DNA from: an uncultured Flavobacterium sp.
GTDB taxonomy: Bacteria > Bacteroidota > Bacteroidia > Flavobacteriales > Flavobacteriaceae
Assembly (NCBI GenBank): GCA_913060575.1
Contig: CAJXRR010000005.1
Location: 1-39,040, forward strand
Direction: 5' to 3'
DNA length: 39,040 nt
Shown: positions 15,629 through 23,520 of the stretch, piece after piece
How positions within the stretch are numbered: the first letter of the stretch is position 1
Layout of the letters: the number at the start of each line of letters is the position of its first letter
Notes under the pieces: generated by a model
What the model saw: the letters and a program-made list of their open reading frames with translations, nothing else
Databases searched by the model: none
Told to the model about the DNA's origin: nothing
Made by a program: the position numbers and the translations under genes

Positions 15629-17068
15629 TTAAATAATGTTTCCAAAACACATATATTTTATTTCTAAATAATCTTCAATACCGTATTTAGAACCTTCTCT
15701 TCCTTGCCCTGAAGATTTCACACCACCAAAAGGCGCAACTTCTGTAGAGATTAAACCTTCATTAATACCCACCATTCCATATTCCAAAGCTTCAGCTACT
15801 TTCCAGCAACGCGCTACATTTTGAGAATAGAAATAAGATGCTAACCCATAGATAGTATCGTTTGCCATTTGTATGGCTTGTTCATCTGATGAAAATTTAT
15901 ATATAGGTGCAATTGGTCCAAAAATTTCTTCGGAAGAAAACAGCATCTCTTTTGATGCATTTCCAATAACAGTTGGTTCAAAATAGCAGTTACCTAATGC
16001 GTTTCCTCCGATTAAAATAGTTCCTCCTTTTGCTTTGGCATCTTCTACAAATTGGGTTATTTTTTTAACCGCATTTTTGTTGATCAGAGGCCCAATATTT
16101 ACGCCTTCATCTAATCCATTGCCAATTTTTAATTCAGAAACTGCTTTGCATAGTTTAGCAGTAAATTCATCATACACCTTTTCATGAATTAAAAAGCGAT
16201 TAACGCATACACAGGTTTGTCCCGCATTTCTGAATTTTGAAACCATTGCTCCGGCAACAGCTTGATCAATATCAGCATCTTCAAAAACAATAAATGGTGC
16301 ATTACCTCCCAATTCTAAACTGAGTTTTTTTAAACTATTTGAACTTTGTGCCATTAAAATTTGTCCAATTTTAGTAGAGCCTGTAAATGATATTTTTTTT
16401 ACCAATTCGCTTTCACAAAACACTTTTCCCATCGCTGCAGAGTCGCTTCCAACCACAATATTAATTACACCAGGCGGAAATCCGGCTTGTTCTGCTAAAT
16501 GCACTAATGCTAATGCTGTAAGTGGGGCTTCGCACGTTGGTCTTATAATTACTGTACAACCAGCAGCTAAAGCAGGCCCAACTTTTCTGGTAATCATGGC
16601 CAATGGAAAATTCCATGGTGTCATAGCTGCAACTACACCAATAGGTTGTTTAATAACTACGATTCTTCTGTTTTCTGTATGTGGCGGAATAACATCTCCA
16701 TAAATGCGTTTACCTTCTTCTGCAAACCACTTTATAAAAGAGGCACCATAAGCAACTTCTCCTTTGCTCTCCGCTAGAGGTTTACCGCACTCTAAAGTCA
16801 TAATATCGGCCAATTCGTCACTGTGTGCTATAATAAGGTCGTTCCATTTTTCTAGAATAGAAGCGCGGTATTTAGCGGTTGTTTTACTCCAGGGTTTAAA
16901 GGCTCTGTCCGCTGCTTCAATCGCTTTTTTGGTCATAATAACATCTCCATCGGCCACAGTTGCTAGAGTTTCTCCGTTCGCAGGATTCATAACTTCGAAA
17001 GAGGCCGTTCCTTCTTTGGTCCATTGGCCATTAACATAAGAACGGTCAAATAATAAGCTTTTATTCAT
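15629..17068 (-). CDS. NAD(P)-dependent aldehyde dehydrogenase, succinate-semialdehyde-dehydrogenase-like
   Basis: 479 residues, full-length ALDH superfamily member. Visible: PWNFP (Asn153), the NAD-binding SFTGSTKIG near 227-235, the general base Glu252 in LELGGNAPF, and the catalytic Cys286 in NAGQTCVC. The GabD-like order of motifs suggests small or omega-functional aldehydes, but in this operon the likely job is oxidising an aldehyde or semialdehyde formed by the alcohol dehydrogenase encoded 20 bp upstream. An Arg replaces the more usual Lys in the segment IIRPTCE that helps bind cofactor. All catalytic residues are intact. Confidence 0.92.
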   Translation of the reverse strand: MNKSLLFDRSYVNGQWTKEGTASFEVMNPANGETLATVADGDVIMTKKAIEAADRAFKPWSKTTAKYRASILEKWNDLIIAHSDELADIMTLECGKPLAESKGEVAYGASFIKWFAEEGKRIYGDVIPPHTENRRIVVIKQPIGVVAAMTPWNFPLAMITRKVGPALAAGCTVIIRPTCEAPLTALALVHLAEQAGFPPGVINIVVGSDSAAMGKVFCESELVKKISFTGSTKIGQILMAQSSNSLKKLSLELGGNAPFIVFEDADIDQAVAGAMVSKFRNAGQTCVCVNRFLIHEKVYDEFTAKLCKAVSELKIGNGLDEGVNIGPLINKNAVKKITQFVEDAKAKGGTILIGGNALGNCYFEPTVIGNASKEMLFSSEEIFGPIAPIYKFSSDEQAIQMANDTIYGLASYFYSQNVARCWKVAEALEYGMVGINEGLISTEVAPFGGVKSSGQGREGSKYGIEDYLEIKYMCFGNII

Positions 17069-17088
17069 TATTAAAAGTTGTTATCGTA

Positions 17089-18216
17089 TTAGTCAAAAAG
17101 AATGATTTGTCGCAAAGCATCACCAGAAGCTAATCTTTCAAAACCTTCATTAATATCTTCTAAATGAAGCGTATGAGAAATTAATTTATCAACCTCCAAA
17201 CGACCCGATTTATATAATTCTATATAGGCCGGAATATCCCTTGAAGGAACACAGCTTCCTAAATAAGAACCTTTTAAAGTTTTTTCTTGCCCTACTAACA
17301 TAACTGGTGATAATTGCAATCGTGCATCTGGATGTGGTAAGGCAGCAGTAACTGTAGTTCCACCTCTTTTTGTACTCTGAAAGGCGAAGTCTAAAGCAGA
17401 AATAGCACCAGCAAATTCAACAGATATATCCACACCACCATTAGTTAGCTTCATCAATACTTCTAATGCGCCTTCTTTTGAAGAATCTATAGTATGGTGT
17501 GCGCCTAAAGCCAATGCTGCTTTTCTTTTTTCAGGATTTAAATCTGCTGCAATTATTTTGCTTGCTCCAGCGGCTTTTGCACCTAACACAGCTGATAATC
17601 CTACACCTCCAAGTCCAACAATCAAGATACTATCTCCAAATTTTAATTGCGCTGTATTTACGACAGCACCAACACCTGTTAAAACCGCACACCCAAATAA
17701 AGCAGCAATATCAAAAGGAATCTCCTTATCTATTTTTACTAAAGAATCTACAGATGCAACAGCATGTGCTGCAAAACCAGAAACACCTAAATGATGATAG
17801 ATATATTCGTTATTTTTATGAATGCGTTTATGACCTCCTAATAGTGTGCCTTTTCCATTGGCTTCTGCTCCAGGTTCACATAATGCTGCACGACCTGTTT
17901 GACAATAGGAACAATCACCACAGGATGGTAAAAAAGCAAAGACAACATGATCGCCAACCTTTAATTTTTTTACACCATCGCCTAATTCTATGACTACACC
18001 AGCAGCTTCGTGACCTAATACCATTGGTAGAGGTCTTGGGCGATTACCATTAATTACGGACAAATCTGAATGACATAAGCCGGCTGCTTTTATTTTTACA
18101 ACAACTTCATTAAAACCAGGTGTATCTAACTCTACCTCTTCAATTCTGAGAGGTCTTGAGGTTGTATAGGGTCGCTCCAAATACATTTTATGTAAAACTG
18201 CCGCGCTGGTTTTCAT
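17089..18216 (-). CDS. Zinc-dependent alcohol dehydrogenase
   Basis: 375 residues, medium-chain dehydrogenase family. Catalytic zinc ligands Cys48 and His69 (GLCHSD, LGHEAAG), structural zinc ligands Cys99, Cys102, Cys105 and Cys113, and the cofactor fold motif GLGGVG near 197-204 are all present. It oxidises an alcohol to an aldehyde or ketone with NAD. Length and motif layout are like class III/aryl-alcohol type enzymes. It stands between the acyl-CoA dehydrogenase (3 bp upstream) and the aldehyde dehydrogenase (20 bp downstream); the ADH-ALDH pair fits oxidation of a hydroxy acid, formed by ester cleavage, to a dicarboxylic acid. Confidence 0.93.
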   Translation of the reverse strand: MKTSAAVLHKMYLERPYTTSRPLRIEEVELDTPGFNEVVVKIKAAGLCHSDLSVINGNRPRPLPMVLGHEAAGVVIELGDGVKKLKVGDHVVFAFLPSCGDCSYCQTGRAALCEPGAEANGKGTLLGGHKRIHKNNEYIYHHLGVSGFAAHAVASVDSLVKIDKEIPFDIAALFGCAVLTGVGAVVNTAQLKFGDSILIVGLGGVGLSAVLGAKAAGASKIIAADLNPEKRKAALALGAHHTIDSSKEGALEVLMKLTNGGVDISVEFAGAISALDFAFQSTKRGGTTVTAALPHPDARLQLSPVMLVGQEKTLKGSYLGSCVPSRDIPAYIELYKSGRLEVDKLISHTLHLEDINEGFERLASGDALRQIILFD

Positions 18217-18219
18217 AAT

Positions 18220-19353
18220 TTAATAACCTCTTAATTTTGCGTAACGATCTAAATGGTAATTATAATCCCCTAAAGTTTGTTGAGCAACACGTGCTCTTTT
18301 AATAAAAAATCCAATCTCAACGTCATCTGTCATACCAACACCACCATGCATTTGTATGCCTTCATTAGATACTAGCTTAAGGGTTTGACCTAGTTTTGCT
18401 TTTGCCAGACTAGCTATTTCCGTAAGATTATTTTCGTTAGTATCAATAGCTTTTAATGCTTTTATGACTACAGATTTAGAAAGCTCTATATCAATAAACA
18501 TTTTAGCCGCTCTGTGCTGTAATGCTTGAAATGAACCAATAGCAACTCCAAATTGTTGTCTCTCTTTTAAATAAGCTATTGTTTTTTCAAAGCATTCTTG
18601 AGCACTTCCTAACATTTCTGCTGCTAATCCTATAGCGCCAATGGCATAGATTTTTTCTAAATCTTCAAAACAAGAAAGATTCATTTTGTTTTCTTTAGAA
18701 ATAGAAGTATTGCTAAAATTAACTTTTGCTGCATTTCTATTATCCATCATCATGGTTCTATTTACCTTTATGCCTTCTCTATTGGAATCCACTAAAAACA
18801 GTTGAATTCCTTCTTTATCATTCACGGCCCCAGAAACTCTTGCAACAACCACAAATTTATCAGCCACATGGCCATCCAAAACAAAAGTTTTCGACCCGTT
18901 AATTGTATAAAAATCCCCGTCAAGTGTTGCTGTAGTAGCAACATGTGTTGGGTTGTGGTGTGTTTTTTCTTCATGAGCAAATGACATTATTAAGTTTCCC
19001 TCTGCCAGTTCTGGTAATAACATGGCTTTTTGGGGATCACTACCACATAAATTTATGGCGGTTGTACTTAATAAAACTGTAGATACCAATGGAGATGCTG
19101 CTAACGTTCTTCCTGCTTCTTCAAGGGCTTGTCCAAGGCCAATATACCCAAAATCTAGACCACCAAATTCTTCAGAGATGTTAAGTCCTGTAAGACCTAG
19201 TTCTGCCATTTCGGCCCAAACAGAGCGGTCAAAGCCATCTGGGTTATTAGTGTCTCTTAGTTCTCTTAATGCCGATATTGGCGATTTCATGTTTAAAAAA
19301 TCCTTTACAGATTCTTTTAACATAGCTTGTTCTTCGTTTAATACTAATGCCAT
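18220..19353 (-). CDS. Acyl-CoA dehydrogenase, subunit lacking the usual catalytic Glu
   Basis: 377 residues with the three-part ACAD layout: helical N-terminal domain, middle beta domain, and C-terminal helical domain (ERQQFGVAIGSFQALQHRAAKM). Near the C-terminus, where the FAD-contacting loop normally carries the YEGT catalytic Glu, the sequence is IKRARVAQQTLGDYNYHLDRYA with no Glu in place. This matches the non-catalytic partner of heteromeric acyl-CoA dehydrogenases such as the steroid-degrading FadE pairs of actinobacteria. The neighbouring gene, 6 bp upstream, encodes an ACAD with the Glu. A joint alpha2beta2 enzyme is inferred. A Glu elsewhere on the chain could also serve, as in isovaleryl-CoA dehydrogenase. 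Confidence 0.88.
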   Translation of the reverse strand: MALVLNEEQAMLKESVKDFLNMKSPISALRELRDTNNPDGFDRSVWAEMAELGLTGLNISEEFGGLDFGYIGLGQALEEAGRTLAASPLVSTVLLSTTAINLCGSDPQKAMLLPELAEGNLIMSFAHEEKTHHNPTHVATTATLDGDFYTINGSKTFVLDGHVADKFVVVARVSGAVNDKEGIQLFLVDSNREGIKVNRTMMMDNRNAAKVNFSNTSISKENKMNLSCFEDLEKIYAIGAIGLAAEMLGSAQECFEKTIAYLKERQQFGVAIGSFQALQHRAAKMFIDIELSKSVVIKALKAIDTNENNLTEIASLAKAKLGQTLKLVSNEGIQMHGGVGMTDDVEIGFFIKRARVAQQTLGDYNYHLDRYAKLRGY

Positions 19354-19359
19354 AATTTT

Positions 19360-20553
19360 TTATTTAGAAGGTAATCCTAATATATTTTTAGAAATGATAT
19401 TTAATTGTATTTCAGAAGTTCCACCTTCAATAGTGTTTCCTTTACTTCTTAAAAAACGCTTCGCTATAAATCCATTACTCGTAGCTTCGCCCTCTATAGC
19501 CAATTCATCCATTCCGCCTGCTGTCATAATAATTTCCATTGCTTCTACATTTAATTCTGTCCCAAAATATTTAAACAAAGAAGATGCTGCGCCAGAGTTA
19601 TTACCTGCTTTAGCCTCATCAATAGCGCGCTCAATTGTCATATCATAAATCGCTAAATTCATTTCATGAGTTACCAATTCTGTTCTTAGAATAGAGTCAT
19701 TAAGCACACCGTTATGAAGTCCAACGGCATCTACAACAACGTCTCTTGTGCTAAACTTTTGATCTGCTTCACCGATACCACCGATCATCTGACGTTCATG
19801 TGTTAACAAATATTTTGCGATGGTCCATCCTTTATTAAGTTCACCTACCAGGTTTTCCTTTGGTACTTTCACGTCGTCAAAAAAGGTTTCTGTAAATGCT
19901 GACTTACCACTAATTAATTGAATAGGTCTTGCTTCTACACCTTCAGAATTCATGTCAATCAGTAAAAAACTGATGCCTTCTTGTTTTTTTACTTCTGTAT
20001 TTGTTCTAACCAAACAGAAAATCCAATCAGCATTGTCACCATAAGAGGTCCAAATTTTAGAGCCGTTAATGAGATAATGGTCTCCTTTATCTACTGCTTT
20101 CATCTGTAGGCCTGCTAAATCACTTCCTGCGTTAGGCTCACTATACCCCTGACACCAGCGTATTTTGGCATCTACAATATCTTTTAAATAATGACCCTTT
20201 TGCTCTTCTGTGGCAAATTTTAATAGGGCAGGACCTAACATGGAAATTCCAAAGCTAAATAAAGGTTGCTTGCACCTTAGTCTTGTCATTTCTTCAGCTA
20301 AAATTTTATTTTCTAGGGGTGATAAGCCTCCACCACCATATTTTTTATCCCAATAAGGAACAATCCATCCTTTGTCATGCATTCTTTTGAACCATATTTT
20401 TTGATCTTCGGATGTAAAGTCTGAGTTTCGACCACCCCAATAAAGTTCGGCAATATCTTTAGTTTGCCCTCTCATGCTTACAGGACAGTTTTCTTCCAAC
20501 CAAGCACTAGTCTCTTTTCTAAATTCTGTTAAATGGTCAATCATTGTTTCCAT
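19360..20553 (-). CDS. Acyl-CoA dehydrogenase, catalytic subunit
   Basis: 397 residues. FAD and substrate segments are visible in the middle domain (CQGYSEPNAGSDLAGLQ and KIWTSYGDNADWIFCLVRT) and the C-terminal TIEGGTSEIQLNIISKNILG keeps the catalytic base at Glu376. It introduces a double bond alpha-beta to the CoA thioester, passing electrons to ETF. The sequence style is close to ACADs of steroid and alicyclic-acid pathways. It is followed after 6 bp by the Glu-less paralogue, so the two probably form a heteromer. ATG at 20553; 71 bp separate it from the crotonase gene upstream. Confidence 0.92.
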   Translation of the reverse strand: METMIDHLTEFRKETSAWLEENCPVSMRGQTKDIAELYWGGRNSDFTSEDQKIWFKRMHDKGWIVPYWDKKYGGGGLSPLENKILAEEMTRLRCKQPLFSFGISMLGPALLKFATEEQKGHYLKDIVDAKIRWCQGYSEPNAGSDLAGLQMKAVDKGDHYLINGSKIWTSYGDNADWIFCLVRTNTEVKKQEGISFLLIDMNSEGVEARPIQLISGKSAFTETFFDDVKVPKENLVGELNKGWTIAKYLLTHERQMIGGIGEADQKFSTRDVVVDAVGLHNGVLNDSILRTELVTHEMNLAIYDMTIERAIDEAKAGNNSGAASSLFKYFGTELNVEAMEIIMTAGGMDELAIEGEATSNGFIAKRFLRSKGNTIEGGTSEIQLNIISKNILGLPSK

Positions 20554-20624
20554 TGCTTATTGTATATTAAAATAAATTATCTAAATGTTTATTCTTGGAC
20601 CGATTCTAATGAATCCTTAATATT

Positions 20625-21449
20625 CTATTTACCAATGAATTTAGGTAAACGCTTTTCTTTAAATGCTGAGATCCCTTCTACTAAATCGTGACTTTTAAAA
20701 GCAGCAACTTGCTTCTTAGCCTCATAAGTAATGTTTTCATATAAGTCATGGTTCATTGCGTGAAACATACTTTCTTTAGTAATTCCTATGGCGATTGTTG
20801 GTCGTTTTGCAAGACGATGAGCCCAGTTTTTAGCTTTGTTTAAAAGCTCATCTTCTAAAACTAACTTATTTGTTAACCCCAATCTGTGGCACTCTTCACC
20901 TTTAATTTTTTGACCTTCTACTGCAATTTCTAATGCTTTACTATAACCCACTTGCCTTGCCAACAGCCAACTTGCTCCACCATCTGGTCCTAAACCTATA
21001 TTGATAAACGCATATAATAAAGCGCTTTGTTCGGACATTACCCTAAAATCACAAGCGAGAGCTATTACAGCTCCAACACCTGCCGCAGTTCCATTAACAG
21101 CAGCTATTATTGGTTTTTTTAAATTACATAAGTTGCGCATTAAGGGTTGATAGGTATCTATAATGTGTCTGCTTCCTTCTTCTGGCGTCAAAACACCAAA
21201 GGTATCTAGATCTGCTCCTGAGCTAAACCCACGTCCAGCACCTGTTAATACCATAGCACGAATGTCTTCGTTTTTTTTAACTTTAGTAATGGCTTCATTT
21301 AAACCATCTACTAGATCTTGATTTATCGCATTGTATTTATTAGGACGATTTAACGTTACAATAGCAATATCATCTTCTACTTCGAATAATACTGTATTTG
21401 AAATACCCTTTATAAAATGTTTTTCATGATCACGCTTTTTTATTGTCAT
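20625..21449 (-). CDS. Enoyl-CoA hydratase/isomerase family protein
   Basis: 274 residues, crotonase fold. The oxyanion-hole segments AGRGFSSGADL (near 71-81) and NGTAAGVGAV (near 119-128) are present. The two Glu residues of classical enoyl-CoA hydratase are absent by my alignment (Val and Phe in their places); instead Asp156 stands in GLGPDGGASW, as in PaaG-type isomerases and related enzymes. An isomerase, ring-acting or hydrolytic role is therefore more likely than simple hydration, which the MaoC protein next door can supply. It lies 4 bp after the MaoC gene. Confidence 0.88.
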   Translation of the reverse strand: MTIKKRDHEKHFIKGISNTVLFEVEDDIAIVTLNRPNKYNAINQDLVDGLNEAITKVKKNEDIRAMVLTGAGRGFSSGADLDTFGVLTPEEGSRHIIDTYQPLMRNLCNLKKPIIAAVNGTAAGVGAVIALACDFRVMSEQSALLYAFINIGLGPDGGASWLLARQVGYSKALEIAVEGQKIKGEECHRLGLTNKLVLEDELLNKAKNWAHRLAKRPTIAIGITKESMFHAMNHDLYENITYEAKKQVAAFKSHDLVEGISAFKEKRLPKFIGK

Positions 21450-21453
21450 TATT

Positions 21454-21954
21454 CTATTTATTTGAATCTGCGTAGGCTTGAGCGATAAACTCTGCTACGC
21501 AAGCTGGTTTTTCTTGATTTTTTAGTTCAAATACGAGCATCATCTTATAGCGCAACCCTCCAGGTATGTCTTCAGCGGTTAATAAAGATACCCTAGCTCT
21601 AATTAATGAATCAACTGGAGCTGCATTAGTAAAACGCACTTTATCTAAACCATAATTTAGTCCCATTGAAATATCTAGTATCTTGAAGGTTTCAAAACAA
21701 AATTTTGACGCCAAAGAGAGGATTAAAAATCCATGAGCAATTGGTTTTTTATAGGGCGAATGTTTTGCAGCTAATTCTGGATTTACATGAATCCATTGAT
21801 TATCATCTGTCGTTTTTCCAAAATCATTAATTTGTTCTTGGGTTATAGTATGCCATTCGGACAATCCTAACTCTTTACCAACATAGTTTTTTACATCTTC
21901 TAAATGCGGAATTTCAGTTGCATATGCTTTATCCGTTAATTTCTCTTCTGCCAT
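21454..21954 (-). CDS. MaoC-family (R)-specific enoyl-CoA hydratase
   Basis: 166 residues, single hot-dog domain of the MaoC type. The hydratase motif is visible as TTDDNQWIHVNPE with Asp51 and His56 as the expected catalytic pair, followed by IAHGFLILSLASKF. It adds water to an enoyl-CoA giving a 3-hydroxyacyl-CoA. It is placed between an SDR (34 bp upstream) and the crotonase (4 bp downstream), consistent with successive beta-oxidation steps: dehydrogenation, hydration, then oxidation by an SDR. Confidence 0.92.
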   Translation of the reverse strand: MAEEKLTDKAYATEIPHLEDVKNYVGKELGLSEWHTITQEQINDFGKTTDDNQWIHVNPELAAKHSPYKKPIAHGFLILSLASKFCFETFKILDISMGLNYGLDKVRFTNAAPVDSLIRARVSLLTAEDIPGGLRYKMMLVFELKNQEKPACVAEFIAQAYADSNK

Positions 21955-21988
21955 AACTTTAATAATTCTTTTTTAGGCTATTTTTTAA

Positions 21989-22729
21989 TTAAACGGGTAA
22001 AGACCCACCATTTGCATGCAAAGTATGGCCACTAACAAAACCTGCTTCTTTAGAAGCTAAAAACAGATAAGCATACCCCATGTCTTCAGGCGTCCCAATG
22101 CGTTTTACGGGAATCATTTCAATACCGGCCTTAACGACTTCATCTGGCATTGAATCGGTCATTTCAGATTGTATAAACCCGGGTGCTACTGCATTTACAG
22201 TAATATTATATTTCCCGACCTCTCTGCATAAAGAGTGCGTAAACCCAACAATTGCTGCTTTACTTGCAGAATAATTGGTTTGTCCGAATGCTCCTATAAA
22301 AGCATTGATTGAAGATGCAGAAATGATACGACCGTACTTAGCTTCTTTCATATGAGGAACAACAGCTTTCGCAGTTACGAATAATGAATCTACATTAACG
22401 GCCATGACAGTATCCCATTCTTGACGTGTCATTTTTAAAAATGATTTATCTCTGATAACTCCGGCATTATTTATAAGCACATCTATTTTTCCATACTTTC
22501 CAATAATTTCAGCAACGGCTTCATCAACAGATTCCTGATTAGTTACATCTACTTTTTGAAAAAAGATGCGCCCTCCATTTGCTTTAATTTTATCTGCTGT
22601 TGGTTGTCCGTCCATTACATCCCATAATGCTACCGTAGCTCCTTCTTTACAAAACACCTCACAAATTCCTTCTCCAATACCTCTAGCCCCTCCTGTGATA
22701 ATTACTATTTGTCCTTCTAATCTTTTCAT
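21989..22729 (-). CDS. Short-chain dehydrogenase/reductase, FabG-like
   Basis: 246 residues, classical SDR. Cofactor motif TGGARGIG at 12-19, NNAG at 87-90, the active-site Ser near 139-140 and Tyr153-x-x-x-Lys157 (YSASK). The closest family style is 3-oxoacyl-ACP/CoA reductase. In this operon it more likely oxidises a 3-hydroxyacyl-CoA, or a secondary alcohol, than serves fatty acid synthesis. A second, divergent SDR is encoded 35 bp upstream. Confidence 0.92.
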   Translation of the reverse strand: MKRLEGQIVIITGGARGIGEGICEVFCKEGATVALWDVMDGQPTADKIKANGGRIFFQKVDVTNQESVDEAVAEIIGKYGKIDVLINNAGVIRDKSFLKMTRQEWDTVMAVNVDSLFVTAKAVVPHMKEAKYGRIISASSINAFIGAFGQTNYSASKAAIVGFTHSLCREVGKYNITVNAVAPGFIQSEMTDSMPDEVVKAGIEMIPVKRIGTPEDMGYAYLFLASKEAGFVSGHTLHANGGSLPV

Positions 22730-22764
22730 TTTTGTTTCTTTAATTATATTATTTCTTTTAATCC

Positions 22765-23520
22765 TTATCCTGCCTTAAAACCGCCATCTAATAGCAGATT
22801 TTCTCCGTTTACATAAGAGGAAGAATCACTTAGTAGCCATACAATAGCTTCTGCTACTTCTTTAGCTGTCCCTATGCGTTTCATTGGCACTCGTACTTGT
22901 GTTATGTAGTCTTGCACTTCTTGCGATACATCGTCCATAATAGCTGTTTGTATAAATCCAGGACAAACAGCATTTACTCGAACATTAAAAGCGCCATATT
23001 CTAGTGCTGCAGTTTTTGTTAATCCAATCACCCCATGCTTAGCTGCAACATAATCTCCAGCCGTTGCTAATCCATTTAATCCTGCTAAGGAAGAAACATT
23101 TACAATTCGTCCAAAGCCTTTAGGTAGCATACATTTTAATTCCTCTTGCATACAATAAAAAACCCCTGATAAACAAATTGAGATCATGCGTTCCCAAGAC
23201 TCAAAGGGGATTTCATGTATTTGTCCAATACCACCCGCAATTCCTGCATTATTTACGGCTAAATCCAAAGACCCTTCCGTTGAATGAATCGTTTCACAAA
23301 CCTTTTGGACATCATCTTTTTTTGATACATCCAATTTGAAAAACCTGGCATAACCACCGGCATCGTTAATGATACTGGTCGTTTTAACACCTTCTTCTTC
23401 ATTAATATCAGACACCATTACTTTTGCTCCTTTTTTTGCTAAAAGGATAGCTGTAGCACGACCAATTCCCAATGCTGCTCCAGTTACAAAAGCGACTTTA
23501 TTCTTTATTGATTTATCCAT
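22765..23520 (-). CDS. Short-chain dehydrogenase/reductase
   Basis: 251 residues, classical SDR with TGAALGIG at 13-20, NNAG at 90-93, Ser near 143-144 and Tyr157-x-x-x-Lys161 (YVAAK). An Asp (SDIN, near 38) after the second strand suggests NAD preference. The start codon overlaps the stop of the receptor gene as TAATG, implying translational coupling. A good candidate for oxidising the substrate alcohol to the ketone that the Baeyer-Villiger enzyme would use, though this is inference. Confidence 0.92.
   Translation of the reverse strand: MDKSIKNKVAFVTGAALGIGRATAILLAKKGAKVMVSDINEEEGVKTTSIINDAGGYARFFKLDVSKKDDVQKVCETIHSTEGSLDLAVNNAGIAGGIGQIHEIPFESWERMISICLSGVFYCMQEELKCMLPKGFGRIVNVSSLAGLNGLATAGDYVAAKHGVIGLTKTAALEYGAFNVRVNAVCPGFIQTAIMDDVSQEVQDYITQVRVPMKRIGTAKEVAEAIVWLLSDSSSYVNGENLLLDGGFKAG

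Noticed and set aside
17499-17993. 164-codon open frame on the plus strand, antisense to the alcohol dehydrogenase
   Set aside because: Low-complexity Leu/Gln/His composition is the mirror of a real coding frame; no family resemblance.
19022-19648. 208-codon open frame on the plus strand, antisense to the acyl-CoA dehydrogenases
   Set aside because: It crosses the junction of two well-supported genes on the other strand and shows no protein-like motifs.
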